From assembly GCA_041447245.1 (NCBI GenBank), contig JBGMEA010000023.1, positions 62,001 to 126,000 on the forward strand: DNA of 64,000 nt. Direction: 5' to 3'. The notes under the pieces were generated by a model, which was given only the letters and a program-made list of their open reading frames with translations, searched no databases and had not been told where the DNA came from. The position numbers and the translations under genes were made by a program. Source of the DNA: JBGMEA01 sp041447245 (GTDB lineage Bacteria > Bacillota > Clostridia > Eubacteriales > Anaerofustaceae). Shown piece by piece: positions 49,323 to 58,246 of this stretch (positions within the stretch are counted from its first letter, which is position 1; every line of letters begins with the position of its first letter).

Positions 49323-49657
49323 AAATAAGCAAGCCGTTTGACCGCTTCGATAACGAAGAGGAAAGTCCGAGCTCCATAGGGCAGAATGCCAGATAACGTC
49401 TGGTGGAGGCAACTCCAAGGAAAGTGCAACAGAAAGGAAACCGCTTTCGCAGGAAAGTAAGGATGAAAGGGTGAGGTAAGAGCTCACCGGCGGACAGGCA
49501 ACTGTTCGGATGTGTAAACCCCATTCGGAGCAAGACTAAAAAAGAGCGCTATGCAGCGGCCCGCTGTGCTCGTGGTAAGTCGCTTTAGGCATCCGGCGAC
49601 GGAATGTCAAGATAGATGGTCATTAAAACAGAACTCGGCTTATGAGCTTGCTTATTT
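49323..49657 (+). ncRNA. rnpB: RNase P RNA, apparently type A
   Basis: About 335 bases. Diagnostic conserved pieces are GAGGAAAGTCCGAGCTC (near 49359), GGAAAGTGCAACAGAAA, GTGTAAACCCC, AAGATAGATGGTCATT and ACAGAACTCGGCTTA near the 3' end. The ends pair as helix P1 (49323-49334 with 49646-49657, 12 bp). The CCAGATAACGTCTGG hairpin and following GGAGGCAACTCC resemble type A RNAs found in clostridia and most bacteria rather than Bacillus type B; type assignment is by eye. It is the catalytic RNA that trims tRNA 5' leaders. Confidence 0.95.
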
Positions 49658-49680
49658 TATTTTATCGAAGAGGTGCAGTG

Positions 49681-50511
49681 ATGCAGAAAATCAATCAGCT
49701 GACAGCATATGACGGGATAAAATTGTTTTCTACCGATGATTTGGTTCATGACGCAGATGCCAATATCGTAATCGTACATGGTCTGGGAGAACATTCCGGA
49801 AGATATGCATATCTGACAGAACGAATGAATGAGTCGCAATACAATGTTTTTCGTTTTGATCTGAGAGGCCATGGAAAATCGGAGGGAGAGAGTGCGTTTC
49901 TGAATGATTATCACGATTATATCAAAGATCTTCAAACAACAATTGATCACAGCAAATCTGTTTCACCCGATAAAAAAACGTATTTGCTTGGACACAGTAT
50001 GGGTGGGTTTATTTCTGCACTTTATGGCATGATAACACAAGACGGAGTGGATGGAATCATTCTTTCCGGCGCGGCAACGCAGACTCCGAAACAGGCACAG
50101 GGAATGATGGGAACATTGGTCAAAATCATGGGAACCGTTGTTCCAAAAGCTGCAATGAGTAACGATCTTGGGAAAGTCGTATCGCGTGATCCCGCAGTTG
50201 TACAGGCGTACCTGAATGACCCTTTGAATAAAAAGAAAATTACTTTTGCATTATACAATGAATTTTTAATCAAAGGAATCGGCTATGTCAAATCACATTT
50301 AGCGGACTTTCGGTATCCCACTCTGATTTTGCACGGTGAAAACGATTTAATTGTAGATCCGCACGCTTCTCAGATACTTTATGACTCGATCTGTTCGTAC
50401 GATAAAACATTGAAATTATTCCCTGGTTTGTATCATGAAATATTCAATGAGCCGGAACGCGACAATGTGATTGAAATTGTTCTCAATTGGCTTGAAAATG
50501 CCGAACATTAA
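49681..50511 (+). CDS. Alpha/beta hydrolase, monoacylglycerol lipase-like
   Basis: A 276-residue hydrolase with the oxyanion region IVIVHGLGEHSGRY, RGHGKSEG, nucleophile Ser106 in GHSMGGF, the acid in LHGENDLIVDP and the histidine in PGLYHEIFNEP. These match monoacylglycerol lipase/lysophospholipase (PldB-like) proteins. No signal peptide, so cytoplasmic. The frame reads back to 49642 inside rnpB, but the ATG at 49681 with GAGGTGCAG before it is the clear start. Confidence 0.88.
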   Translation: MQKINQLTAYDGIKLFSTDDLVHDADANIVIVHGLGEHSGRYAYLTERMNESQYNVFRFDLRGHGKSEGESAFLNDYHDYIKDLQTTIDHSKSVSPDKKTYLLGHSMGGFISALYGMITQDGVDGIILSGAATQTPKQAQGMMGTLVKIMGTVVPKAAMSNDLGKVVSRDPAVVQAYLNDPLNKKKITFALYNEFLIKGIGYVKSHLADFRYPTLILHGENDLIVDPHASQILYDSICSYDKTLKLFPGLYHEIFNEPERDNVIEIVLNWLENAEH

Positions 50512-50568
50512 ATACACAGTCAATATTTCAAAAATGTCTGATTATTAAAAGCATTTTCTTCATTTTGC

Positions 50569-50597
50569 TTTACTTTATAAGATGAATTTATTATAAT
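50569..50597 (+). promoter_or_regulatory. nifJ promoter
   Basis: TTTACT (50569-50574), a 17-bp spacer and TATAAT (50592-50597), 38 bases before the GTG start. Confidence 0.65.
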
Positions 50598-50634
50598 AAT
50601 ATGATAACCTATGATTGTAATCAGGAGGAAAATT

Positions 50635-53600
50635 GTGGCTAAGAAAATGAAAACAATGGATGGGAATAACGCAGCAGCCTATACTGCGTATGCTTTTACG
50701 GAAGTTGCGGCAATATTCCCGATCACTCCGTCATCTACAATGGCTGAAGTTGTGGATGAATGGGCAGCGAACGGAAAGGAGAATATCTTCGGTCAAAAAG
50801 TGGATGTCATTGAAATGCAGTCAGAAGGCGGTGCTGCCGGTGCAGTGCATGGTTCTTTGTCTGCAGGAGCATTGACCACGACATTTACGGCTTCTCAGGG
50901 TTTATTGCTGATGATACCGAATATGTACAAAATTGCAGGAGAACTGCTTCCGGGTGTATTCCACGTCAGTGCGAGAGCACTCGCGGGACATGCACTTTCG
51001 ATATTCGGAGATCATTCGGATGTCATGAGCGCCCGACAGACTGGATTTGCTTTTTTAGCATCCAACAGTGTGCAGGAAGTCATGGATCTAGGCGGAATTG
51101 CTCATTTGGCGTCAATTAAATCAAAAATTCCATTTGTACACTTTTTTGACGGATTCCGTACTTCGCATGAAATTCAAAAAATTGAAATGATCGACTACGA
51201 TGATTTCAAGAAATTGATCGACTATAAAGCCCTTCAGGAATTTAAAAATGCTGCCATGAATCCTGAAAAACCATATACGAAGGGAACTGCGCAGAATCCT
51301 GATATTTTCTTTCAGGCGAAAGAAGCATCAAATAAATTCTATGAAAATGTACCTGACATCGTAAACGAGTACATGGGCGAAATTTCCAAATTGACGGGGA
51401 GAGAATATAAACCGTTTGTATATTACGGAGCGCCGGACGCGGAAAGAATTATTATTGCAATGGGATCCGTATGCGAAACGATTGAAGAAACAGTGGATTA
51501 TCTGAATGCAAAAGGCGAAAAAGTCGGTTTGCTTAAAGTCCATTTATACAGACCGTTCAGTGCGAAATATTTCTTTGATGTATTCCCGAACACGGTAAAG
51601 AAAATTGCAGTTCTCGATCGCACGAAGGAACCCGGTGCCACTGGAGAACCGCTTTATCTTGATGTACAAAGTATCTTTTTTGACCGAGATGTAAGACCGG
51701 TGATCGTTGGTGGCAGATACGGACTCGGGTCAAAAGACACGACGTCCACTCAGATCAAAGCAGTATTCGACAATCTCAAAAACGAACAGCCGAAAAACCA
51801 ATTCACAATCGGTATTACGGATGATGTGACAGGACTTTCTTTACCGATAACGGAAAAGATCAATACCCTTCCGTCCGATACCATCAGCTGTAAATTCTGG
51901 GGACTCGGTTCCGATGGGACTGTGGGAGCAAACAAGAGTGCGATTAAAATTATCGGAGATAATACCGATATGTACGCTCAGGGGTATTTCGCATATGATT
52001 CCAAAAAGTCGGGCGGGGTCACAATCTCTCATTTGAGATTTGGGAAATCTCCGATCAAAGCAACTTATTTGATCGACCAGGCTGATTTTGTATCTTGTTC
52101 GATGCAAAGCTATGTAAACCAGTATGATATGGTTTGCGATGTAAAAAAAGGCGGAACATTCCTTTTGAATACCACATGGACAGAAGACGAACTGACTGAA
52201 AATCTTCCCGGCGAAATGAAAAAATATATTGCAGAAAATGATATCAATTTTTACATTATCAATGCAACGCACGTCGCTCAGGAAATCGGCTTAGGTAGAA
52301 AAATGAATATGATCATGCAATCGGCATTCTTTAAACTTGCAAATGTTATCCCTTACGAAGATGCCGAAAAATACCTCAAAGCAGAAGTTGTGAAAAGCTA
52401 CGGCAAAAAAGGTGAAAAGATCGTCAATATGAACTATGCCGCAATTGACAATGCGATTTCATCACTTCATAAAGTTGATGTACCTGCCGAATGGAAAGAT
52501 GCTGCTTGTACAGCACAGACTGAAGAAAAAGTACCGGAATTCATTGCTAAAGTGATGAAACCGATGAATGCACAACAGGGAGATAAATTGCCGGTTTCGA
52601 CATTTGTTGGTATTGAAAACGGACAATTCCCGGCGGGAACAGCTGCTTATGAAAAACGCTGTATTGCTGTCGATGTACCGCAATGGCTTTCCGAAAATTG
52701 TATTCAATGCAACCAATGTTCTATGGTGTGCCCGCATGCAAGCATCCGTCCTTATCTGCTGACAAAGGAAGAAGCGGAGAAAGCTCCGCAAGGATTCGGC
52801 GCAATCAAAGCAATCGGAAAAGGTTTTGAAGATTATTATTTCAAAGTTCAGATTTCTCCTTACGACTGCACAGGATGCGGAAGTTGTGCAAATGTGTGCC
52901 CGGCCAAACAAAAAGCCTTGGTCATGGAACCGGTTGAAACGCAATTGCCTCAGAGTGAAAATTGGGACTATGCACTTTCGTTGAATGCAAAAGATATTCC
53001 CGCGAATCTCTATTCCGTAAAAGGTAGCCAATTCAGCAAACCGTTGCTTGAATTCTCGGGAGCCTGCGAAGGATGTGGGGAAACGCCGTATGCAAAATTT
53101 GTCACACAGCTTTACGGTGATCGCATGTATATTGCAAATGCTACCGGATGCTCCTCAATTTGGGGTGGTTCCGCACCAAGCACACCGTATACGACGAATG
53201 CGAAAGGACAGGGTCCGGCATGGGCAAATTCTTTGTTCGAAGATAATGCCGAATATGGGTATGGGATGTTCCTTGCAGTCAGAAAACAGCGCAATATGAT
53301 TAAAGACAAACTTATAAAATTAATTGATTGTGATTGCGATGCCGTAACGAAAGAAAAAGCTCAAAACTGGATTGCTGTTATGGACGAAGGCGATGCATCA
53401 AAAGTCGCGAGCGCTGAATTAATTGCTGCATTAAAGGAATATAAGCCGACTTGTGAAGAATGCAAAGAAACCGTTGCATTTGTTCTTGCAAATAAAGATC
53501 AATTGGTCAAAAAATCCATGTGGATTTTTGGCGGTGACGGATGGGCCTATGATATCGGTTATGGCGGACTCGACCACGTACTTGCATCCGGGGAAGATGT

Positions 53601-54162
53601 AAACGTCTTGGTGTTCGACACCGAAGTATATTCCAATACAGGAGGGCAGTCCTCCAAATCTACTCCGACTGCAGCTGTTGCGAAATTCGCAGCACAGGGG
53701 AAAAAGACGAAGAAAAAAGATCTCGGCATGATGGCTGCTTCTTATGGATATGTCTATGTCGCACAGGTAGCAATGGGTGCAGACAAAAACCAGTTTATCA
53801 AAGCAGTCAAAGAAGCGGAAGAATACAAAGGACCGTCACTGATCATTGCTTATGCTCCCTGCATTAATCATGGAATCAAAACAGGAATGGGCACCAGCAT
53901 GGATCAAATGAAAAAGGCCGTTGCTACCGGGTACTGGCACTTGTATCGATACAATCCGATGCTGACAAAAGAAGGGAAAAACCCGTTTATACTCGACAGT
54001 AAAGAGCCAACGGAAAATTTCCGTGACTTTCTTAAATCGGAATCCCGCTACACTGCGCTCAGCCTGACATTCCCGGATCTTGCGGAAGAATTGTTTGCAA
54101 AAACGGAACAAGACGCAAAAGATCGCTATCTCAAATATAAAAAAATGGCTGAAGATAAATAA
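50635..54162 (+). CDS. nifJ: Pyruvate:ferredoxin (flavodoxin) oxidoreductase
   Basis: A 1175-residue single-chain PFOR that converts pyruvate and CoA to acetyl-CoA, CO2 and reduced ferredoxin, the central catabolic step of anaerobes. In order: the pyruvate-binding domain with FPITPSSTMAE (about residues 24-34), the transketolase-like domain II, the CoA domain, two 4Fe-4S clusters (CIQCNQCSMVCPHAS and CTGCGSCANVCPAKQ near 690-760), and the C-terminal TPP domain with CEGCGETPY, FGGDGWAYDIGYGGLDH and TEVYSNTGGQSSK. Length matches the family. The start is GTG at 50635, preceded by CAGGAGG; no ATG fits. Monocistronic, with its own promoter and terminator. Confidence 0.97.
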   Translation: MAKKMKTMDGNNAAAYTAYAFTEVAAIFPITPSSTMAEVVDEWAANGKENIFGQKVDVIEMQSEGGAAGAVHGSLSAGALTTTFTASQGLLLMIPNMYKIAGELLPGVFHVSARALAGHALSIFGDHSDVMSARQTGFAFLASNSVQEVMDLGGIAHLASIKSKIPFVHFFDGFRTSHEIQKIEMIDYDDFKKLIDYKALQEFKNAAMNPEKPYTKGTAQNPDIFFQAKEASNKFYENVPDIVNEYMGEISKLTGREYKPFVYYGAPDAERIIIAMGSVCETIEETVDYLNAKGEKVGLLKVHLYRPFSAKYFFDVFPNTVKKIAVLDRTKEPGATGEPLYLDVQSIFFDRDVRPVIVGGRYGLGSKDTTSTQIKAVFDNLKNEQPKNQFTIGITDDVTGLSLPITEKINTLPSDTISCKFWGLGSDGTVGANKSAIKIIGDNTDMYAQGYFAYDSKKSGGVTISHLRFGKSPIKATYLIDQADFVSCSMQSYVNQYDMVCDVKKGGTFLLNTTWTEDELTENLPGEMKKYIAENDINFYIINATHVAQEIGLGRKMNMIMQSAFFKLANVIPYEDAEKYLKAEVVKSYGKKGEKIVNMNYAAIDNAISSLHKVDVPAEWKDAACTAQTEEKVPEFIAKVMKPMNAQQGDKLPVSTFVGIENGQFPAGTAAYEKRCIAVDVPQWLSENCIQCNQCSMVCPHASIRPYLLTKEEAEKAPQGFGAIKAIGKGFEDYYFKVQISPYDCTGCGSCANVCPAKQKALVMEPVETQLPQSENWDYALSLNAKDIPANLYSVKGSQFSKPLLEFSGACEGCGETPYAKFVTQLYGDRMYIANATGCSSIWGGSAPSTPYTTNAKGQGPAWANSLFEDNAEYGYGMFLAVRKQRNMIKDKLIKLIDCDCDAVTKEKAQNWIAVMDEGDASKVASAELIAALKEYKPTCEECKETVAFVLANKDQLVKKSMWIFGGDGWAYDIGYGGLDHVLASGEDVNVLVFDTEVYSNTGGQSSKSTPTAAVAKFAAQGKKTKKKDLGMMAASYGYVYVAQVAMGADKNQFIKAVKEAEEYKGPSLIIAYAPCINHGIKTGMGTSMDQMKKAVATGYWHLYRYNPMLTKEGKNPFILDSKEPTENFRDFLKSESRYTALSLTFPDLAEELFAKTEQDAKDRYLKYKKMAEDK

Positions 54163-54170
54163 AAAATCAA

Positions 54171-54201
54171 AACCCGCAATGATGAATTGCGGGTCTTTTT
54201 T
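54171..54201. terminator. Terminator between nifJ and the sirtuin gene
   Basis: A 9-bp stem (54172-54180 with 54186-54194), loop GATGA, then C and six T. It also lies at the 3' end of the convergent sirtuin gene. Confidence 0.9.
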
Positions 54202-54910
54202 ATATGGATATCTGAGAAAAAACAGCACCGATCTTATCATGAATAATCAAGTCTGCCCGGTGATCATAAGGAGTGGAAGATTGATTGATCAGAATCAAAT
54301 GATTTCCATGATAATAATCAATCAGTCCGGCTGCAGGATAAACATTCAATGAAGTTCCTCCTACAATTAAAACATCGGCTTGCGAAATGAATCGGACTGA
54401 TTTTGTTAAAACATCGGCATTCAAGGATTCTTCATATAAAACCACATCCGGTTTTATGGTTCCGCCACAATCGCAATGGGGAATTCCGGTCGTTTCTGCA
54501 ATATATTCTGCAGAAAAAATTTTGCCGCATGATTGACAAATGTTGCGGTGTACACTTCCGTGAAGTTCCAACACATTTTGAGAACCGGCCATTTGATGCA
54601 ATCCATCAATGTTTTGTGTAATGACTGCTTCAAGTTTCCCCTTTGCTTCCATTTCTGCCAATTTGAGATGCGCTGCGTTGGGTTTGGCGCTGAGGCAGAT
54701 CATTTTATCGCGATGGAAATCATAGAATTCTTTCGTGTGATTTATGAAGAAAGTATGGCTTAAGATTGTTTCCGGAGGATAATCATATCTTTGATTATAT
54801 AATCCGTCTACACTGCGGAAATCCGGAATACCGCTTTCCGTTGATACTCCGGCGCCTCCGAAAAATACGATGTTGCTGTAATTTGTAATAATATTTTGTA
54901 ATTCTTGCAT
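54200..54910 (-). CDS. cobB: NAD-dependent protein deacylase (sirtuin, Sir2 family)
   Basis: A 236-residue sirtuin that removes acyl groups from lysines using NAD. It shows FFGGAGVSTESGIPDFRS, TQNIDGLHQMAG, the catalytic His in LELHGSV, and the zinc site CQSCG ... HCDCGG. The start is uncertain: ATG at 54931 overlaps a GGAGG that is 13 bases before the ATG at 54910; the shorter form fits the family better. No signal peptide. Likely counters non-enzymatic acetylation driven by acetyl-CoA, a common sirtuin role; it lies next to nifJ, but convergent. Confidence 0.9.
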   Translation of the reverse strand: MQELQNIITNYSNIVFFGGAGVSTESGIPDFRSVDGLYNQRYDYPPETILSHTFFINHTKEFYDFHRDKMICLSAKPNAAHLKLAEMEAKGKLEAVITQNIDGLHQMAGSQNVLELHGSVHRNICQSCGKIFSAEYIAETTGIPHCDCGGTIKPDVVLYEESLNADVLTKSVRFISQADVLIVGGTSLNVYPAAGLIDYYHGNHLILINQSSTPYDHRADLIIHDKIGAVFSQISI

Positions 54911-54952
54911 TATTTTATATATAACCTCCATATATAAGAAATATAAAACAAT

Positions 54953-55486
54953 TTAATGATTCATTGATTCTTTAATTAATACATAATTATTGATTAAGTT
55001 TTGAAATGACATTCTGCAGTTCGCAGGAGATGTGGAAGGCAATTTTTTTGCTTCAAGTTGGATGTTCGGGTAAATCAGTTGATAATACAGTTTGTGAGCC
55101 GTAGCTCCTGTTGTGAAAATCAGATTGATATTGCTGGCCTTCACGATTGAACCGATATCGTTCGGTATCGGATTTTCAATACTGGAATCAGCCGCTCCTG
55201 TAATCGTACAGGATTCGATTACATCCCATAGTGCGATATGATGCCGTTTCAGAAAATCTATCTTCTGCATGATTTCCAGTGGTTTTTCTTCTTGGAATAC
55301 GAAGGATATGACATCCCAAAAACGATTTTGAGGATGCCCGTAATAAAATCCGTATTCTCTCGATTTTGGAGAAGGAAACGATCCGAGAATCAAAACTTCC
55401 GAATCGGAAAAATAGATCGGTTCGAGCGTATGTGTCAGTCTGAGCGGTTGGTTGATTTGTTTCATATGCTTCATTATACTATTCAT
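54953..55486 (-). CDS. DNA-deoxyinosine/uracil glycosylase (UDG superfamily, family 6 type)
   Basis: A 177-residue base-excision glycosylase. The first motif is LILGSFPSPKSREYGFYYGHPQNRFW and the second LPSTSPANCRMSF; GSFPS-x-S and STSPAN are characteristic of the family 6 hypoxanthine-DNA glycosylases rather than Ung (GQDPYH) or Mug (NPG). It would remove deaminated adenine from DNA. The ATG at 55486 follows GAGGG by 8 bases; the frame is open to 55564. It lies upstream of the sirtuin gene on the same strand. Confidence 0.82.
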   Translation of the reverse strand: MNSIMKHMKQINQPLRLTHTLEPIYFSDSEVLILGSFPSPKSREYGFYYGHPQNRFWDVISFVFQEEKPLEIMQKIDFLKRHHIALWDVIESCTITGAADSSIENPIPNDIGSIVKASNINLIFTTGATAHKLYYQLIYPNIQLEAKKLPSTSPANCRMSFQNLINNYVLIKESMNH

Positions 55487-55572
55487 ATCGAAAACCCTCA
55501 ATAAAACAATAAAAATATGTTTGTTTTCCGAATGATTTGAGAACCTGGCTTTATCAATCAGCAATGTAATGT

Positions 55573-55578
55573 TATAAT
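55573..55578 (+). promoter_or_regulatory. Extended -10 immediately upstream of yigZ (possible leaderless transcript)
   Basis: TGTTATAAT ends at 55578 and the ATG of yigZ is at 55585, so transcription would start at or next to the A of the ATG. No ribosome binding site is visible. Confidence 0.55.
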
Positions 55579-55584
55579 AAAATA

Positions 55585-56217
55585 ATGATTGAATATCGAA
55601 GTATATCGAAAAATGTTTCGGTTGAAACAGAGATAAGGAAATCGCTTTTTATTACATATTTAACAAAAATCACTTCGCTTGAAGATGCAGCGGTACAATT
55701 GGGTCAAATCAGGAAAATCCATCATAAAGCAACACATCACTGTTTTGCATATTCAGTCGGAATCGAAACAGGTAATCTGTCTGTTAAATTCAGTGATGAC
55801 GGAGAACCGTCGGGAACGGCAGGAAAACCAATTCTCTCAGTGATCGAGCATAACGGATTGCAGAATGTCTTGATTGTTGTGGTTCGTTATTTCGGAGGAA
55901 TCAAGCTGGGTGCGGGGGGACTGACGCGCGCCTATTCCCAATGCGCAGCAGAAGCAGTTGCACAAGCAAATATCGTCCGAATGATATTATGTGTATTGAC
56001 GGAGTTTGAGACGGATTACTCTTTTTACGGACGTTTACAGCCATATTTGGAAGAATCAACCTGCAAAATTACGGAACAGACATTTTCGGATCAGGTAAAG
56101 CTAACTGTTTTGATACCGAAAAATCTAGTTGAACAAATCATCTCGCAGGTCACGGAACTTTCGAACGGAGCATGTACAGGTCGAATACTGGGAGAATCTT
56201 ATACAGAATACATTTGA
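55585..56217 (+). CDS. yigZ: YigZ/IMPACT family protein
   Basis: A 210-residue UPF0029 protein. The N-terminal domain has RKSLFITYLTKITSLEDAA, the core KATHHCFAYSVG and FSDDGEPSGTAGKPIL, then NVLIVVVRYFGGIKLGAGGLTRAYS, which is the family signature; the C-terminal domain resembles half of an EF-G domain. Related to eukaryotic IMPACT; function in bacteria is unknown, perhaps ribosome-linked. The start matches family N-termini but lies only 7 bases after a -10 element. Confidence 0.92.
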   Translation: MIEYRSISKNVSVETEIRKSLFITYLTKITSLEDAAVQLGQIRKIHHKATHHCFAYSVGIETGNLSVKFSDDGEPSGTAGKPILSVIEHNGLQNVLIVVVRYFGGIKLGAGGLTRAYSQCAAEAVAQANIVRMILCVLTEFETDYSFYGRLQPYLEESTCKITEQTFSDQVKLTVLIPKNLVEQIISQVTELSNGACTGRILGESYTEYI

Positions 56218-56228
56218 AAGAGGCGTCA

Positions 56229-56573
56229 ATGAACTTAAATGTTATCCTAAAAGCACTGGCGGAAAGTATCGGAAAGGAAATCGTAATTTGCGATATGAAT
56301 CATACAATCCTTTACATGAATTGCATCGCAAAACAAAACTATTCGCAGCGATTCGGGGATGATTTGGTTGGCAAGAACCTGCTGGATTGTCACAATGAGC
56401 ATTCCTGTAAAATAATTGAAGAGTCCATAAAAAAAGCAGTTGCCGAAAATTTGGACAGTATACAGGTTACCGACAAACCGCATAAACATAAAAAATCATA
56501 TATTACGATGTTACGGGATGATAATGGCGAATACATCGGATATTATGAACGATATGAAGGAGATGCTTTTTAG
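56229..56573 (+). CDS. Small stand-alone PAS-domain protein
   Basis: A 114-residue protein consisting of little more than one PAS domain: GKEIVICDMNHTILYMNCIA (first strands), DDLVGKNLLDCHNEHSCKIIEESI (the LDCHN segment is typical of PAS domains in DUF438-like sensors), and a C-terminal ITMLRDDNGEYIGYYERYE. There is no output domain. It may bind heme or a small ligand; LDCHNE with its Cys-His pair is suggestive but unproven. The ATG at 56229 follows AGAGGCG. It lies between yigZ and ruvA in one transcript. Confidence 0.75.
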   Translation: MNLNVILKALAESIGKEIVICDMNHTILYMNCIAKQNYSQRFGDDLVGKNLLDCHNEHSCKIIEESIKKAVAENLDSIQVTDKPHKHKKSYITMLRDDNGEYIGYYERYEGDAF

Positions 56574-56584
56574 CATAATCGAAT

Positions 56585-57178
56585 ATGATTGATTATATGA
56601 TCGGAACGGTATCCAATATCAGCGACGGGATTGCCGTAATAGAAGCAAATTCCATCGGCTACCAAATGCAATGTTCTATGACAACACTTCAGGAGTTATC
56701 GGCCGCAAATGCTGATGTGAAAGTATATACCCATTTGAGCATGACAGAGAACGGGTTGTTTCTTTACGGGTTTTATGACAGAGCTGAAAGAGAGTTGTTT
56801 CTCAAACTGATCGGAGTCAATAAAGTGGGACCGAAAGTAGCGTTGAGTCTGCTTTCATTGTATCCTGCTGCCCAGTTGATACAGCATATTGTAAACCAGG
56901 ATGCAAAATCATTAAGTAAAGCAAACGGAGTCGGGCAGAAACTGGCCGACAGTATTGTGTTTAATTTAAAAGGTAAATTTGATTTGTCTGCCGAAGAGGT
57001 TTGGGATCTGCCGGATGTTGCCAACACGGATGCTACACCAAAGGAAGAAGCCGTATCGGCGTTGATGGCACTCGGGTTTGACAGATCGGACAGTATAAAA
57101 TTTATTCAAACAGTATATCGTGACGAACTCAGCACAAAAGAGCTTATTTCATTGGCGTTAAAACAAATGAACCGATAA
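56585..57178 (+). CDS. ruvA: Holliday junction DNA helicase subunit RuvA
   Basis: A 197-residue junction-binding subunit that loads RuvB. N-terminal OB fold (MIDYMIGTVSNISDGIAVIEANSIGY spread over residues 1-26), tandem helix-hairpin-helix motifs (LIGVNKVGPKVALSLLS and KANGVGQKLADSIVFNLKGK), and a C-terminal RuvB-binding domain after a short linker (KEEAVSALMALGFD). Starts at the ATG at 56585, with a poor ribosome site. ruvB follows 9 bases after the stop. Confidence 0.95.
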   Translation: MIDYMIGTVSNISDGIAVIEANSIGYQMQCSMTTLQELSAANADVKVYTHLSMTENGLFLYGFYDRAERELFLKLIGVNKVGPKVALSLLSLYPAAQLIQHIVNQDAKSLSKANGVGQKLADSIVFNLKGKFDLSAEEVWDLPDVANTDATPKEEAVSALMALGFDRSDSIKFIQTVYRDELSTKELISLALKQMNR

Positions 57179-57187
57179 GGAACTGAA

Positions 57188-58246
57188 ATGGAAAAACGGA
57201 TTGTAACAAGCAAAGAAACAGTCAGCGATCTGGAAATAGAGAAAAGTCTGAGACCTGCATGCCTTGAGGATTATGTGGGCCAGGATATCGTGAAAAAAAG
57301 GCTCGGTATCTTTATCGAGGCCGCAAAACAACGAAGCGATGCACTGGATCATGTCCTTTTATATGGTCCTCCGGGACTTGGGAAAACCACATTATCGCAT
57401 ATTATCGCGAATGAACTTGGCGTTAATATCAAAATCACAAGCGGCCCTGCAATCGAAAAACCCGGGGATCTTGCAGCAATCCTTACATCGTTGAAAGAAA
57501 ATGACGTTTTGTTTATTGATGAGATTCATCGTTTAAACAAAGTGGTGGAAGAAGTGCTTTACCCTGCAATGGAAGATTACGCGCTCGATATTATTATCGG
57601 CAAAGGTCCGGGCAGTCGGTCGATCCGACTCGATCTGCAGCCGTTTACGTTAATCGGTGCGACGACGAGAACCGGTATGATTTCATCTCCGCTCAGAGAT
57701 CGATTCGGTATTATCAATCGATTGGAAATGTACTCGGTAGATGAATTGGAGAAAATAATAGCCAGAAGCGCTTCGATTCTCGGTATTTCGATTGATTCCA
57801 GCGGCGCCCATGAACTGGCGATGCGATCACGCGGAACCCCTCGAATCGCAAATCGGTTTTTAAAACGGGTTCGTGACTATGTACAGGTTTTGGGAGAAGA
57901 TACCATTTCCGCGGAACACGCAAACGATGCATTGCTTTTATTGGAAGTGGATCGTATGGGGCTTGACAAAACCGATATCATGTTGCTGGAAACAATCATC
58001 GATAAATTTTCGGGTGGCCCCGTTGGTTTGGACACAATTTCCGCAGTCATCGGAGAAGAAAAAGAAACAATTGAAGATGTCTATGAGCCGTACCTTATGC
58101 AAATCGGATTCATCAAACGAACACCGAGAGGACGGGTTGCCACACCGAATGCGTATAAATATTTCAATATTCCTTATAACAGCCAATATACTGAACAAAC
58201 ATTTTTTGAAGCAACAAGTGAAGAAGAGCTGAATGAAGACAATTGA
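57188..58246 (+). CDS. ruvB: Holliday junction DNA helicase RuvB
   Basis: A 352-residue AAA+ motor for branch migration. RPACLEDYVGQDIVKKRLGIF precedes Walker A GPPGLGKTTLSH, Walker B LFIDEIHRLNKVVEEVLYPAMED, sensor TTRTGMISSPLRDRFG and the arginine finger region, and a C-terminal winged helix (GPVGLDTISAVIGEEKETIEDVYEPYL region). Length is normal. It overlaps queA by 14 bases. Confidence 0.97.
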   Translation: MEKRIVTSKETVSDLEIEKSLRPACLEDYVGQDIVKKRLGIFIEAAKQRSDALDHVLLYGPPGLGKTTLSHIIANELGVNIKITSGPAIEKPGDLAAILTSLKENDVLFIDEIHRLNKVVEEVLYPAMEDYALDIIIGKGPGSRSIRLDLQPFTLIGATTRTGMISSPLRDRFGIINRLEMYSVDELEKIIARSASILGISIDSSGAHELAMRSRGTPRIANRFLKRVRDYVQVLGEDTISAEHANDALLLLEVDRMGLDKTDIMLLETIIDKFSGGPVGLDTISAVIGEEKETIEDVYEPYLMQIGFIKRTPRGRVATPNAYKYFNIPYNSQYTEQTFFEATSEEELNEDN

